DNA from: Sporosarcina cascadiensis
Lineage (GTDB): Bacteria > Bacillota > Bacilli > Bacillales_A > Planococcaceae
DNA length: 64,000 bases
Assembly: GCF_009650995.1 (NCBI RefSeq)
Contig: NZ_WHVV01000001.1
Coordinates: 263,885 to 327,884 of the forward strand
Reading direction: 5' to 3'
A program made the translations under genes and the position numbers. This document shows, piece by piece, positions 1 through 8,522 of this stretch; the first letter of the stretch is position 1; every line of letters starts with the position of its first letter. The notes beneath the pieces are model-generated. The model ran no database searches. It saw only the letters and a list, made by a program, of their open reading frames with translations, and had not been told where the DNA came from.

Positions 1-242
1 ATGCTGAAAGCGCCGGGCAGCCTCGACAGACGTTGGAGGACTTGCCATAAAGGCGCTTTTTGCCTTTCTGGCGAGTCTGAAACGCTCCGAGAGGCTGGCG
101 CTTGAAGCTGGATGTAATCAAATGCTGAAAGCGCCGGGCAGCCTCGACAGACGTTGGAGGACTTGCCATAAAGGCGCTTTTTGCCTTTCTGGCGAGTCCG
201 AAACGTTCCGAGAGGCTGGCGCTTGAAGCTGGATGTAATCAA
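1..242. repeat. Two tandem copies of a 121-bp hairpin-forming repeat
   Basis: Two head-to-tail units, 1-121 and 122-242, differ at only two positions by eye; a third copy seems to begin at 243 (ATGCTGAA) and then diverges. Each unit is a nested inverted repeat. The outer arms pair AAGCGCC and AGCCTC with GAGGCTGGCGCTT, the middle arms pair GACTTGCC with GGCGAGTC, and the core is AAAGGC/GCCTTT. No ORF with a ribosome-binding site is seen. The style resembles the dispersed intergenic hairpin repeats of Bacillales, but I cannot name a family. The stretch 243-320 holds one more inverted repeat (AGACGGC 250-256 with GCCGTCT 287-293) and nothing else I recognise. Confidence 0.85.
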
Positions 243-321
243 ATGCTGAAGACGGCGTTTAGATTCGGCTTATGACCCGAGCATCTGCCGTCTGAAGCAG
301 GACGTCACAAGTCTTATATGC

Positions 322-366
322 AAAAAAAAACACAAGGCGCCTATATCAGGCGCCTTGTGTTTTTTC
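322..366 (-). terminator. Bidirectional-looking intrinsic terminator after spoVM
   Basis: A perfect 12-bp stem (330-341 with 349-360) with a 7-nt loop is flanked by nine A on one side and a T-rich run on the other, so it could stop transcription in either direction. On the minus strand it ends the thiN-spoVM transcript. The spoVM stop codon (346-348) lies in the loop. Confidence 0.9.
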
Positions 367-507
367 TTTTTTACGTCTTTTCGACTTGCTGGCTTTACTA
401 TTCGCAGCAACAGTTGATTTAGCACGGCCGTCCTTCTGGAACGCGACTGCGCATTTTCTGACGATATTGCTGACGAACTTCGGCAGCGTGAATGTATATA
501 CTCGCAA
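346..507 (-). CDS. spoVM: SpoVM, spore coat anchoring peptide, with C-terminal extension
   Basis: This small sporulation protein is too short for ordinary gene calls. The start is TTG at 507, seven bases after a strong AAGGAG. The N-terminal part aligns with B. subtilis SpoVM (26 residues): YTFTLPKF, then IVR, then FQKD match YTIKLPKF, IVR and FRKD, and Pro9 is in the conserved place. In B. subtilis the peptide is an amphipathic helix that marks the convex forespore membrane and recruits SpoIVA. Here the frame continues for about 27 more residues, rich in Lys, Arg, Ser and Ala, giving 53 residues. It starts 13 bases after thiN ends, the same neighbourhood as in B. subtilis. Identity is well supported; whether the tail is functional is unknown. 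Confidence 0.85.
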   Translation of the reverse strand: MRVYTFTLPKFVSNIVRKCAVAFQKDGRAKSTVAANSKASKSKRRKKEKTQGA

Positions 508-520
508 ATCCCCACTCCTT

Positions 521-1174
521 TCAGGAATCTGAACTCCTTACCATTAAGCATATGCCGTCACGGAAAGAGATAGTACAAACATCCGCCGCCGTTTCATTAC
601 TCGTAAATCGGGTCATGCCCATTTCGAGCCGTTCATTGACCGTCTCATACTTGAAACCAGTGAGCGTCAAGCCTGTCACGACAGGGCCAAACGAGAAAAA
701 TGAGGTATAAGGATAACGCTCATCTTTTTTCACCCGGCGTACTCCGGGCAGCATGACTCGTATATCATTCGTCGTATTGTGAATTTTAAACTTCACTTTG
801 CGATGCTCTGACTGCATGCGGTACAGCAAATGCAGCGCTGACTGCAAGTGATCGAGACGTCCGCCCGTGACACCTGTCAATACAATATAATCCGGCTCAT
901 ACGCCAGCGCCCGCTGCATAGCCAGTTCGGTATCTGTTTCATCTTTTTCTTCATTGGCCTGATGAATAATATCTACAGAAGATTTTATCGCTGCAAACTG
1001 CTCTTCAGACACCGAATCAAAGTCTCCCACCGCTTCATTCGGCTGAATACCTTTTTCCAATAAATAAAAAGCCCCGCGGTCCACCCCGATATAAACCGTA
1101 TCTTCCTGATCATATTCCGCTAAATCCACTACTTCTTCAATAGGACCCGCCGCGCAAATGATGGCATATTTCAT
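521..1174 (-). CDS. thiN: Thiamine pyrophosphokinase
   Basis: Transfers pyrophosphate from ATP to thiamine to make thiamine diphosphate in the cytoplasm. The 217-residue protein has the family motifs GDFDS (about 50-54), KDETDTEL (77-84) and TGGRLDH (about 103-108), which bind Mg-ATP and thiamine. Its start overlaps the rpe stop by four bases (ATGA), so the two are probably translationally coupled. spoVM follows directly. Length and context match B. subtilis ThiN (YloS). Confidence 0.95.
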   Translation of the reverse strand: MKYAIICAAGPIEEVVDLAEYDQEDTVYIGVDRGAFYLLEKGIQPNEAVGDFDSVSEEQFAAIKSSVDIIHQANEEKDETDTELAMQRALAYEPDYIVLTGVTGGRLDHLQSALHLLYRMQSEHRKVKFKIHNTTNDIRVMLPGVRRVKKDERYPYTSFFSFGPVVTGLTLTGFKYETVNERLEMGMTRFTSNETAADVCTISFRDGICLMVRSSDS

Positions 1175-1839
1175 TGAATACTCACACTCTCGCCGGCAGA
1201 TTTAATCGCCTGCAATGCTTTTGCCCGGTCTTCCTGATTGTAAATTGCAGAGCCCGCAACAAAAATTGTCGCGCCGGCTTCTACACATGGCTTAATCGTT
1301 TCTTCATTAATGCCGCCGTCAATCTCAATTTCAATTGACAGGCCGCGTTCTTTAATTATGTCTGACAGCTGCTTCACTTTCGGTATAACAGAATGAATAA
1401 ATGACTGTCCGCCGAATCCAGGATTCACTGTCATAAACAGGACCATTTCCACATCTTCAAGCACGTGCATGATCTGCTCAACAGGGGTGTGTGGATTCAG
1501 AACGACACCCGGCTTCGCACCTGCTGATTTGATCAATTGAAGCGTTCTGTGCAGATGACGGCAGGCTTCCACGTGAACTGTAATATAATCCGCGCCTGCT
1601 TTTGCGAAGCTTTCGATATAATCGTCCGGATTTTCAATCATCAAATGAACGTCAAGCGGCAGATCCGTCAGCGGACGCAATGCTTCCACTACAATAGGCC
1701 CCATCGTAATGTTCGGTACGAAATGACCGTCCATGACGTCAATATGAATCAGTTCAGCACCTGCTTTTTCTACTTCCTTCACTTCTTCTCCAAGCTTTGC
1801 AAAGTCTGCTGCTAAAATAGACGGTGCGATTTTTATCAT
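1171..1839 (-). CDS. rpe: Ribulose-phosphate 3-epimerase
   Basis: Interconverts ribulose 5-phosphate and xylulose 5-phosphate in the pentose phosphate pathway. A TIM-barrel protein of 222 residues with IAPSILAADF at the N-terminus, the metal-binding HIDVMDGHFVPN stretch, LDVHLMI, VNPGFGGQ and EIDGG, all typical. I chose ATG at 1839 because a GAGG lies eight bases upstream; an in-frame TTG at 1845 is possible but too close to that site. The start is three bases before the end of rsgA, so the genes abut within one operon. Confidence 0.95.
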   Translation of the reverse strand: MIKIAPSILAADFAKLGEEVKEVEKAGAELIHIDVMDGHFVPNITMGPIVVEALRPLTDLPLDVHLMIENPDDYIESFAKAGADYITVHVEACRHLHRTLQLIKSAGAKPGVVLNPHTPVEQIMHVLEDVEMVLFMTVNPGFGGQSFIHSVIPKVKQLSDIIKERGLSIEIEIDGGINEETIKPCVEAGATIFVAGSAIYNQEDRAKALQAIKSAGESVSIQ

Positions 1840-1841
1840 GA

Positions 1842-2723
1842 TCAATACCTCGGCTTTCGGTCTGTAATTTCCTGTAGGAATAATAAATAATTTTTGTAGC
1901 GTGAATCAGAGATAACGCCTTCTTCCACCTGCGATTTCACTGCGCAGCCAGGTTCTTTCACATGAATGCACCCTCTGAATTTGCATCTTTCACCGGCTTC
2001 GGCAATTTCAAGGAAATAATTCCGCAGCTCTTCCTTTTCAATATGATCAAAATCGAGTGAACTGAAACCCGGTGTATCTGCTACTAAACCACCCGCCACT
2101 TCCATCAGTTCCACATGACGTGTCGTGTGTTTTCCGCGCCCGAGAGCATCAGAAATGACCCCGGTTTTTAGATCCAGCTCAGGCAGCAGCGTATTCAGCA
2201 GGGTAGACTTCCCTACACCCGACTGCCCCGCGAGAACAGTAGTCTTGTCAGTTAAATAGGGGCGCAGCACTTCCAGCAGCGTATCTTCATTGCCGCGGTT
2301 GCGCAGTATAGTGTAGCCGATGTTCTGATAGTATGTTAAATTACTTTCATTAGCTTCCACCGTCCGGTCATCTGCAAGATCTTCTTTTGAGATATAGATA
2401 ATCGGCTCAAGCTGATGGGATTCAATGACCGTCAGAAAACGGTCCAGCAAACGCAGGCTCATGTCTGGTTCGACGACGGAGAAGACAAGAAGCGCCTGGT
2501 CCACATTCGCGATTGGCGGCCTGACCAGCTCGCTTTTTCGCGGGTGAACATCCGTGATCAGCGCATCATTCTCTCCATCCGGAACATATGTGACTGTATC
2601 GCCAACCAGCGGGTTAATCTTTTTCAAACGGAACACGCCGCGGCTTTTACATTGAATCAATTCACCCTCGTGTTCTACATAATAAAAACCGCTGATTGCT
2701 TTTCGAATCTGACCTTCTGCCAT
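1842..2723 (-). CDS. rsgA: Ribosome small subunit-dependent GTPase A
   Basis: Circularly permuted GTPase that checks late 30S subunit assembly. The 293 residues contain an N-terminal OB-fold, then the permuted G domain with G4-like ISKED (about 111-115), the P-loop GQSGVGKS (166-173) and G3 DTPGF (216-220), and a C-terminal zinc knuckle with Cys247, Cys252, His254 and Cys260. An AGGAGG precedes the ATG. It lies between prkC and rpe as in B. subtilis (yloQ). PrkC phosphorylates this protein in B. subtilis, so the neighbourhood may be functional. Confidence 0.95.
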   Translation of the reverse strand: MAEGQIRKAISGFYYVEHEGELIQCKSRGVFRLKKINPLVGDTVTYVPDGENDALITDVHPRKSELVRPPIANVDQALLVFSVVEPDMSLRLLDRFLTVIESHQLEPIIYISKEDLADDRTVEANESNLTYYQNIGYTILRNRGNEDTLLEVLRPYLTDKTTVLAGQSGVGKSTLLNTLLPELDLKTGVISDALGRGKHTTRHVELMEVAGGLVADTPGFSSLDFDHIEKEELRNYFLEIAEAGERCKFRGCIHVKEPGCAVKSQVEEGVISDSRYKNYLLFLQEITDRKPRY

Positions 2724-2735
2724 CGAACTCCTCCT

Positions 2736-4706
2736 TTAATCCAACTCTTTGTAATCGAATTTATCTTCTTCTATAACGGTCTGGTCACGCAGAATTTTAT
2801 AACCTCCGCGCCCTCCCTGCTCCAGCTCAATTGAAATCTTTCGTGTAGTATCTTCCGTAATTTCAAATTCTTCCGCAGGATCATTCATCGTACGGTTGCG
2901 ATCCTGTATATAAATTTGGATTTTCTGAGGCTGCATTTCCGCCTCGCCGTCTCCGTCTTCGTCAAATTCCTGATATTCATAAGGTATCGTAATCGTCTTG
3001 ACCAGCAGCTTCACCGGTTTACTCGGCGCTCCTTTGGAAAGGACGACATCTACACGGCCGTTTTTATCCATTTTAGTTCCTTTAGAAGGCTTTTGAGAAA
3101 TCACACGGCCTTTTTCTACACTCTCTGAATACTCCTCACTGACAATATGAATATTGAATCCGGAGCTCTTTGCGTAGCTTTTCAGTTCTTTTTCAGACAT
3201 GCCGCGCAGATCATTCAATGACTGAAGTTCCTTCCCTTTACTGACGGTAAAGATCAGTTCAGCCTCATCCGGCACGACTTCTTCGCCGGCCTCGGGCTGC
3301 TGGCCGATTATGGTTCCTTCCGGTTCATCATTGTATTCTTCAACAGGATCACCAAACTCGAATCCATAGCTCTCCAACAGTCGCACTGTTGCTTCGTAAT
3401 TACGGCCTGTATAGTCTTCCAAAGTCATTTTGTCTTTGCCCAGACTGACAAATAATTTCACTCCGTCGCCTTCTTTACGCTTCTTGCCCGCTTCAGGAAC
3501 CGTCTTAATCACCTGTCCTGCAATAAATTCATCAGAAGTTTCTTCGAATCGTTCGTCAATTACAAAGCCTTCTTTTTCAAGAATTTCTGTAGCCGCCAAC
3601 TCTTCTTCGCCAACAACTTTAGGGACAATAATCTCTTTTGGTTTCAGCAGCATCGTCAGTAATACCGCGAGCAACGCAATAATCAGCACACTGACACCCA
3701 GAATGACCGGCCACTTTTTCTTTTTCTTTTTCTTCTTTTCAGGAACAACCGGTTCTGGCTCTTTTTTTACCGGTGCGATTTTGACTGTATCTTCGACATT
3801 ATTAAATTTATTCGGATCCTTTACAATAGGAATCGCTACAGTACGGTCATCATCAAACGGCAGGGTGAACTTTGCTTCATTTGCACGTTCCGGGGAAAGC
3901 ACAGTCAGCAAGTCATCGTACATATCATCTGCTGTATCATAGCGGTAGTTCGCATCTTTTGCCGTAGCTTTCAAGATGACGTTTTCCACACTTTGCGGAA
4001 TTTCAGGCATCTGTTCACGAACTGAAGGTGTTTCTTCCTGAAGATGCTTCAACGCTATCGCCACAGCTGTTTCTGCAGAAAATGGCAATTTCCCTGTAAG
4101 CAGTTCATAAAAAACGATGCCGAGAGAATAAATATCGGAACGCTTTGTCGCCATCCCCCCTCTTGCCTGTTCAGGAGAAAGATAATGAACCGTACCGATT
4201 ACCGAGTTGGTTTTCGTGTGAGCAGTGGAATTCAAAGCCATCGCAATACCGAAGTCTGTTATTTTCACGTCATCTTCACCGTTCATCAGCACATTCTGCG
4301 GCTTGATGTCCCGGTGCACGATACCATTATGATGCGCATGAGAAATAGCAGATACCAGCTGAAGCATAATGGACACCGCATGTTCAGCAGTCAGCGCGCC
4401 GTGCGTATGAATATATTCCTTCAATGTACGGCCAGGTATGTATTCCATCACTAAATAATGGAGTTCGTCTTCTTGACCTACATCAAAAATATTAACGATA
4501 TGCGGGTGTGTCAGACTGGTTGCCGACAATGCTTCCCGCTGGAATCGTTTTTTCAGTTCTTCTTCATTGGCGAAATCATAGTGCAGGACTTTAATCGCCA
4601 CATCACGATCCAAGATAATATCATGAGCCAGATAAACCCGTGACATTCCCCCGTCTCCAATGACGCGGATAATTTCATAGCGCTGTCCGATTCGTCTTCC
4701 GATCAT
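2736..4706 (-). CDS. prkC: PASTA-domain Ser/Thr protein kinase PrkC
   Basis: Membrane kinase that senses muropeptides and phosphorylates cell-wall, translation and spore-germination targets. The 656 residues comprise a cytoplasmic kinase domain (glycine loop GDGGMS 17-22, catalytic Lys39, HRD 131-133, DFG 151-153, SPEQA activation segment), an acidic linker, a poly-Lys stop (about 324-331), one transmembrane helix (333-354) and three extracellular PASTA repeats (about 360-560) followed by a tail domain. The ATG overlaps the prpC stop (ATGA), the usual pairing of kinase with its phosphatase. Confidence 0.97.
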   Translation of the reverse strand: MIGRRIGQRYEIIRVIGDGGMSRVYLAHDIILDRDVAIKVLHYDFANEEELKKRFQREALSATSLTHPHIVNIFDVGQEDELHYLVMEYIPGRTLKEYIHTHGALTAEHAVSIMLQLVSAISHAHHNGIVHRDIKPQNVLMNGEDDVKITDFGIAMALNSTAHTKTNSVIGTVHYLSPEQARGGMATKRSDIYSLGIVFYELLTGKLPFSAETAVAIALKHLQEETPSVREQMPEIPQSVENVILKATAKDANYRYDTADDMYDDLLTVLSPERANEAKFTLPFDDDRTVAIPIVKDPNKFNNVEDTVKIAPVKKEPEPVVPEKKKKKKKKWPVILGVSVLIIALLAVLLTMLLKPKEIIVPKVVGEEELAATEILEKEGFVIDERFEETSDEFIAGQVIKTVPEAGKKRKEGDGVKLFVSLGKDKMTLEDYTGRNYEATVRLLESYGFEFGDPVEEYNDEPEGTIIGQQPEAGEEVVPDEAELIFTVSKGKELQSLNDLRGMSEKELKSYAKSSGFNIHIVSEEYSESVEKGRVISQKPSKGTKMDKNGRVDVVLSKGAPSKPVKLLVKTITIPYEYQEFDEDGDGEAEMQPQKIQIYIQDRNRTMNDPAEEFEITEDTTRKISIELEQGGRGGYKILRDQTVIEEDKFDYKELD

Positions 4707-5461
4707 GTTGGAATCACCTCGTTTTCAGGTATTTCCAATAAAATCACCGTGATATTGTCTTCGCCGCCGCGATTATTAGCCAATTCTACAAAATTATCGG
4801 CTTTTTCCGCTAATGGAACATTACGTAATATAATATCCAGCATCAATTCTTTTTCAATTTTATTGCTTAAACCATCTGTACAAAGCAGCAAATAAGATTT
4901 CGAAGGCAAGTCGATTGTATATAGATCCGGGACGATCGATTTCTCAGAACCCACCGCTTTCATTATCCAATTACGTTGTGGATGTACTTCCGCTTCCTGC
5001 TCGGTAATTTCGCCGCTTTCGAGGAGTACATTGACAAATGAATGATCTTTTGTAATTTGCCGGATCGCTTTGCCGGTCACTTGATAGATCCGGCTGTCGC
5101 CTACGTGAAAAACCAGGCATTGATCTCCCAAAACCAATGCCAGATCAAGTGTGGTGCCCATCCCTTTATAGCTTTCATCCTGCTGTGCTTTATTATACAA
5201 ATATAGATTAACATCCACGACAGAATCATAAAGCAGATCGTACCAATCCTGTTCTGTCTCCACTTCGCCACTTGCAGACATGAATTGCTCTCCAATCATC
5301 TGCACGGCAGTGGCACTGGCATAATCTCCTCCTTTATGCCCGCCCATTCCGTCTGCAATGACAGCAAGCACTGCATTGTTTCTTGAATGAACGAACACGG
5401 CCGCTTCATCTTCATTTACCGTTCGTTTCAGCCCGGTATCTGAGCGGATTTCATATTTCAT
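4703..5461 (-). CDS. prpC: PP2C-family protein phosphatase PrpC (Stp)
   Basis: Metal-dependent phosphatase that reverses PrkC phosphorylation. The 252-residue form shows the PP2C metal and phosphate motifs: RTVNEDEA near the N-terminus, DGMGGHKGGDYAS, GDSRIY, DGLSN and GGEDNITV. The start at 5461 has a G-rich ribosome-binding site at suitable distance and gives an N-terminus that aligns with B. subtilis PrpC; the in-frame ATG at 5476 has its AGGGA directly against the codon. It overlaps prkC by four bases. In B. subtilis rlmN sits between rsmB and prpC; here it does not. Confidence 0.95.
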   Translation of the reverse strand: MKYEIRSDTGLKRTVNEDEAAVFVHSRNNAVLAVIADGMGGHKGGDYASATAVQMIGEQFMSASGEVETEQDWYDLLYDSVVDVNLYLYNKAQQDESYKGMGTTLDLALVLGDQCLVFHVGDSRIYQVTGKAIRQITKDHSFVNVLLESGEITEQEAEVHPQRNWIMKAVGSEKSIVPDLYTIDLPSKSYLLLCTDGLSNKIEKELMLDIILRNVPLAEKADNFVELANNRGGEDNITVILLEIPENEVIPT

Positions 5462-5484
5462 CAGCCAATCCCCCATTCCCTATC

Positions 5485-6831
5485 TTACAGGTCAGTTTTT
5501 CTCTGCAAAGCAACTACAAAGAACCCATCGCTTTCATATTGATGCGGTAAGACCTGAACAAACTCACGGTTGCTCTTTTCACCCAGTATATCCAGCGGCA
5601 CCAATTCAAAATCAGGCTGTTCGTTTAAAAACCATTCCGCGATTTCCTGGTTTTCTGTTTTATCAATCGTACAAGTGCTATAAACTAAACGGCCGCCTTT
5701 TTTCACCAATTGGCTGGCGACTTGCAGAAGATCTTTTTGAATGGACGCCAAATTTTCGATGTCTTGAAGTGTCTTTTTGTATTTAATCTCAGGCTTTCTG
5801 CGAATAACTCCTAAACCGCTGCAAGGTGCATCAACGAGCACTCTGTCGAAAGACTGCGGCTCATAAGTGGATAACAGCTCTCTGCTGTCGCCGCTGTGTG
5901 TCTGAATAGAAGTCAGACCAAGGCGCTTCGCGTTCTGCTCAATCAAACGCAATTTATGCGGATGAAGATCATGCGCCTGCACTTCCCCGTCATCTTTCAT
6001 ACGTTCTGCGATATGAGTAGTTTTCCCGCCGGGGGCTGCGCACATGTCCAGCACTTTCATTCCGGGTTCCGCCTGCAGAGCCAAGGCCGGCAACATAGAG
6101 CTCTCATCCTGAACTGTCAGCAAGCCTTGTTTATAGGCTTCGGTGGATGCTAAACTGCCTGATTCCACTTGAATACTGCCTTCCGTTAAATTACCGGGAG
6201 ATGCAAGAACTCCTTCTTTCTTAAGCAGGCCGATCACTTCTCCTCTGTTGGTCTTGACAGAGTTAATCCGTGCAGTCGTGACAGGCGGCAGATTATTAAT
6301 GACTGCAATGGCGGTCGCTTCTTCCATTCCATATTGTTCAATCCATCTCTTTATCAGCCACTCCGGGTGACTCGTTTCTATGGATAAACGGGTGACAGGA
6401 TCTTTTATTTCATCTAATGAAGGAACACCTTCACGCAGTATAGAGCGCAAAATCCCGTTGACCATTGATGAAACGCCTTTGTGGCCGCGCTTGTTGGCGA
6501 TTTTAACCGCTTCATTGACGACTGCATGTTCAGGTATTTTCGATAAGTAAACGATTTGATAAACAGACAATCGTAATAACTGACGAACCCACGGCTGCAG
6601 TTTCCCCCGAATATAAGGAGCCAGATAATAATCCAGCGTCATTTGCTGCTGCAAAGTCCCGTATGTTAATTCCGTCAATAATGCGCGGTCTTTTTGGGGC
6701 AGATCATATAATTCAATCGTCTTATGAAGTAATAAATTGCTGAATGCCTGTTCGTTTTCAATATCCATCAAAATCGAAAGAGCAGCATCACGGACATTCC
6801 CGCGCCAAATTTTCTTATTATAATGTGTCAT
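5485..6831 (-). CDS. rsmB: 16S rRNA (cytosine-967-C5)-methyltransferase RsmB
   Basis: SAM-dependent enzyme that methylates C967 of 16S rRNA. The 448 residues have an N-terminal NusB-like RNA-binding domain and a C-terminal Rossmann methyltransferase with the SAM loop CAAPGGKT, motif [10 protein letters not shown] and motif VI STCTI, so both active-site cysteines are present. Its ATG overlaps the fmt stop by four bases; prpC follows closely. Confidence 0.95.
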   Translation of the reverse strand: MTHYNKKIWRGNVRDAALSILMDIENEQAFSNLLLHKTIELYDLPQKDRALLTELTYGTLQQQMTLDYYLAPYIRGKLQPWVRQLLRLSVYQIVYLSKIPEHAVVNEAVKIANKRGHKGVSSMVNGILRSILREGVPSLDEIKDPVTRLSIETSHPEWLIKRWIEQYGMEEATAIAVINNLPPVTTARINSVKTNRGEVIGLLKKEGVLASPGNLTEGSIQVESGSLASTEAYKQGLLTVQDESSMLPALALQAEPGMKVLDMCAAPGGKTTHIAERMKDDGEVQAHDLHPHKLRLIEQNAKRLGLTSIQTHSGDSRELLSTYEPQSFDRVLVDAPCSGLGVIRRKPEIKYKKTLQDIENLASIQKDLLQVASQLVKKGGRLVYSTCTIDKTENQEIAEWFLNEQPDFELVPLDILGEKSNREFVQVLPHQYESDGFFVVALQRKTDL

Positions 6832-7766
6832 TCAAATTTTTCTCCCACTTGCCACTTAGAGCCGATTCCATTAAGGAAAACGGTGGCTGTCATTCGTTTT
6901 TTTCCTGCAGGCTGCAGGTCTGTAATCGCAAACGCTCCGTCACCTGTCTGCACGATGATACGGTCTTTTTCCAGGCCTATAATCTCACCTGGTGCTGCTT
7001 CGGATATTTGTTCCTCTGTCTGTCCCCACCAAATTTTCACCTGGTCATCCGCGAACTTCGTATAAGCTACCGGCCACGGATGCAGACCTCTTACCTGGTT
7101 ATATATAGAACGGGCAGAATTTGTCCAGTTGATTCGTTCTTGTTCTCTAGAAATATTTCTCGCAAAGGTCACCTGTGTCTCATCCTGTACTTTCCGTTCA
7201 TTCGTGCCATTAACTATCGAAGGAAGTGTTTCTTTCAGTAAGATGGTCCCTGCCTCCGACAACTTATCGAACATACTTCCTGTATCGTCGGTCTCTTCAA
7301 TCGGCAGAGAGACTTGAGAGATGATATCTCCGGCATCCAGCTTTTCAGCCATATACATGATGGTCACGCCGGTTTCCTTTTCACCGTCCATTACGGATTG
7401 ATGAATCGGCGCACCTCCACGGTATTTCGGCAGAAGCGAGGCGTGGACATTAATACAGCCAAGCTTCGGTGCATCCAGTAGTTCATTGGGAAGCAATTGA
7501 CCAAATGCCGCTGTTACGATTAATTCTGGCTGGAGATTAATGATTTCCTGCAGTTCAGCTGAACCTTTTAGTTTCTCCGGCTGAATGACCGGCAAACCAA
7601 GCCGGACTGCTTCTTCCTTCACAGGAGGCGGAGTGAGCACACGCTTGCGCCCGACAGGACGGTCAGGCTGCGTAACAACCGCTAAGATTTCATAACCTTC
7701 TTCGTGAAGCATGGTGAGAACCGGTACGGAAAACTGCGGAGTTCCCATAAAAATGATTTTCGTCAT
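6828..7766 (-). CDS. fmt: Methionyl-tRNA formyltransferase
   Basis: Formylates initiator Met-tRNA using 10-formyltetrahydrofolate. The 312-residue protein has [10 protein letters not shown] at the N-terminus, the catalytic stretch [16 protein letters not shown] with its Asn and His, and the Asp of LDAGD. It overlaps both def upstream and rsmB downstream by ATGA, a tight def-fmt-rsmB arrangement that links addition and removal of the formyl group. Confidence 0.97.
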   Translation of the reverse strand: MTKIIFMGTPQFSVPVLTMLHEEGYEILAVVTQPDRPVGRKRVLTPPPVKEEAVRLGLPVIQPEKLKGSAELQEIINLQPELIVTAAFGQLLPNELLDAPKLGCINVHASLLPKYRGGAPIHQSVMDGEKETGVTIMYMAEKLDAGDIISQVSLPIEETDDTGSMFDKLSEAGTILLKETLPSIVNGTNERKVQDETQVTFARNISREQERINWTNSARSIYNQVRGLHPWPVAYTKFADDQVKIWWGQTEEQISEAAPGEIIGLEKDRIIVQTGDGAFAITDLQPAGKKRMTATVFLNGIGSKWQVGEKFE

Positions 7767-8248
7767 TCGTCATCCTCCTCTTCAAACTCGGAAGGATCTA
7801 CAATGCGCTGTATTTTCTTATCGAATAGAATTCCGTTCAGATGATCAATTTCATGCAGAATCGCACGTGCTTCGTACCCTTCTGCTTCCAGTTCATACAG
7901 TCTGCCGTCACGCTCTTGCGCTTCGATGCGCACATGGAAAGGTCGCTCTACTTCTCCGAATAATCCAGGGAAACTGAGGCAGCCTTCTACTTCTATTTCA
8001 GAGCCGCCAGTCGCTGTAACTACCGGGTTGATCATTTCAATAATGTCCTGTTCTTCATCGAAATCTACGATGGCCGCACGAATCGACTTGCCGACTTGCG
8101 GAGCTGCAATGCCCACTCCGTCATTCTCAACCATCGTTTCATACATGTCGTCTAATAATGCTCCCAGTTTTTCATCAAATACGGTGACCTCTTCACAAGG
8201 TGCCGTCAAAACCGGAGAGGGATGTTTTACAATTTCCAATATAGCCAA
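7763..8248 (-). CDS. def: Peptide deformylase (type 1)
   Basis: Removes the N-formyl group from nascent proteins; Fe2+ or Zn2+ enzyme. Three motifs are intact in 161 residues: [16 protein letters not shown] (metal Cys) and HEIDHLNG (metal His pair and catalytic Glu). The start is TTG at 8248 with GAGGAA upstream. Upstream, in place of the usual close junction with priA, there are about 270 bases of repeat. Confidence 0.95.
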   Translation of the reverse strand: MAILEIVKHPSPVLTAPCEEVTVFDEKLGALLDDMYETMVENDGVGIAAPQVGKSIRAAIVDFDEEQDIIEMINPVVTATGGSEIEVEGCLSFPGLFGEVERPFHVRIEAQERDGRLYELEAEGYEARAILHEIDHLNGILFDKKIQRIVDPSEFEEEDDE

Positions 8249-8311
8249 AATAATTCCTCATTTCTAAAGTTAAAAATCTTTTTTGCGGTATAGAGAGCAG
8301 GCTTGTAGAAT

Positions 8312-8477
8312 GAGACCGTTTCCCTGCGTTCCAGGCGGACGCGTTCCGGAGGGCCCGCGGTAAGCCAACTTGGTCGCAAGCTCCCCAAAGTTGTCTTACC
8401 TGTCGGGCTGATCCTCCCGGAGTCGCCGCCTTCCACTTCGGTACACTGGCTGCTTCTTTTAACATTTTTGTGTGATA
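8312..8477 (+). repeat. Solo copy of composite-repeat module 1, between priA and def
   Basis: About 165 bp beginning GAGACCGTTTCCCTGCG and running through the conserved cores AGGCGGACGC, GGAGGGCCC, GGCTGATCCTCCC and GGTACACTGGCTG. The same module starts the composites at 54318 and 60838 and, inverted, ends at 39268. Here it stands alone, with no downstream linker or 21-bp box array. It resembles the abundant Bacillales intergenic repeats with a GCTGATCC core, known to me only from memory. Small ORFs through it are not credible genes. Confidence 0.85.
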
Positions 8478-8522
8478 CCAGTGGTGTTCCAATGCAGTTT
8501 TTAAGCTGCAGCACTGCTTCAA

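Noticed and set aside
270..551. 93-codon minus-strand ORF overlapping thiN and the terminator
   Set aside because: It is another frame of spoVM; the spoVM frame has the ribosome site and clear homology.
8193..8522. Two overlapping minus-strand ORFs of about 100 codons between priA and def
   Set aside because: Both lie in repeat module 1 or run into def; no family resemblance and no supporting ribosome site.
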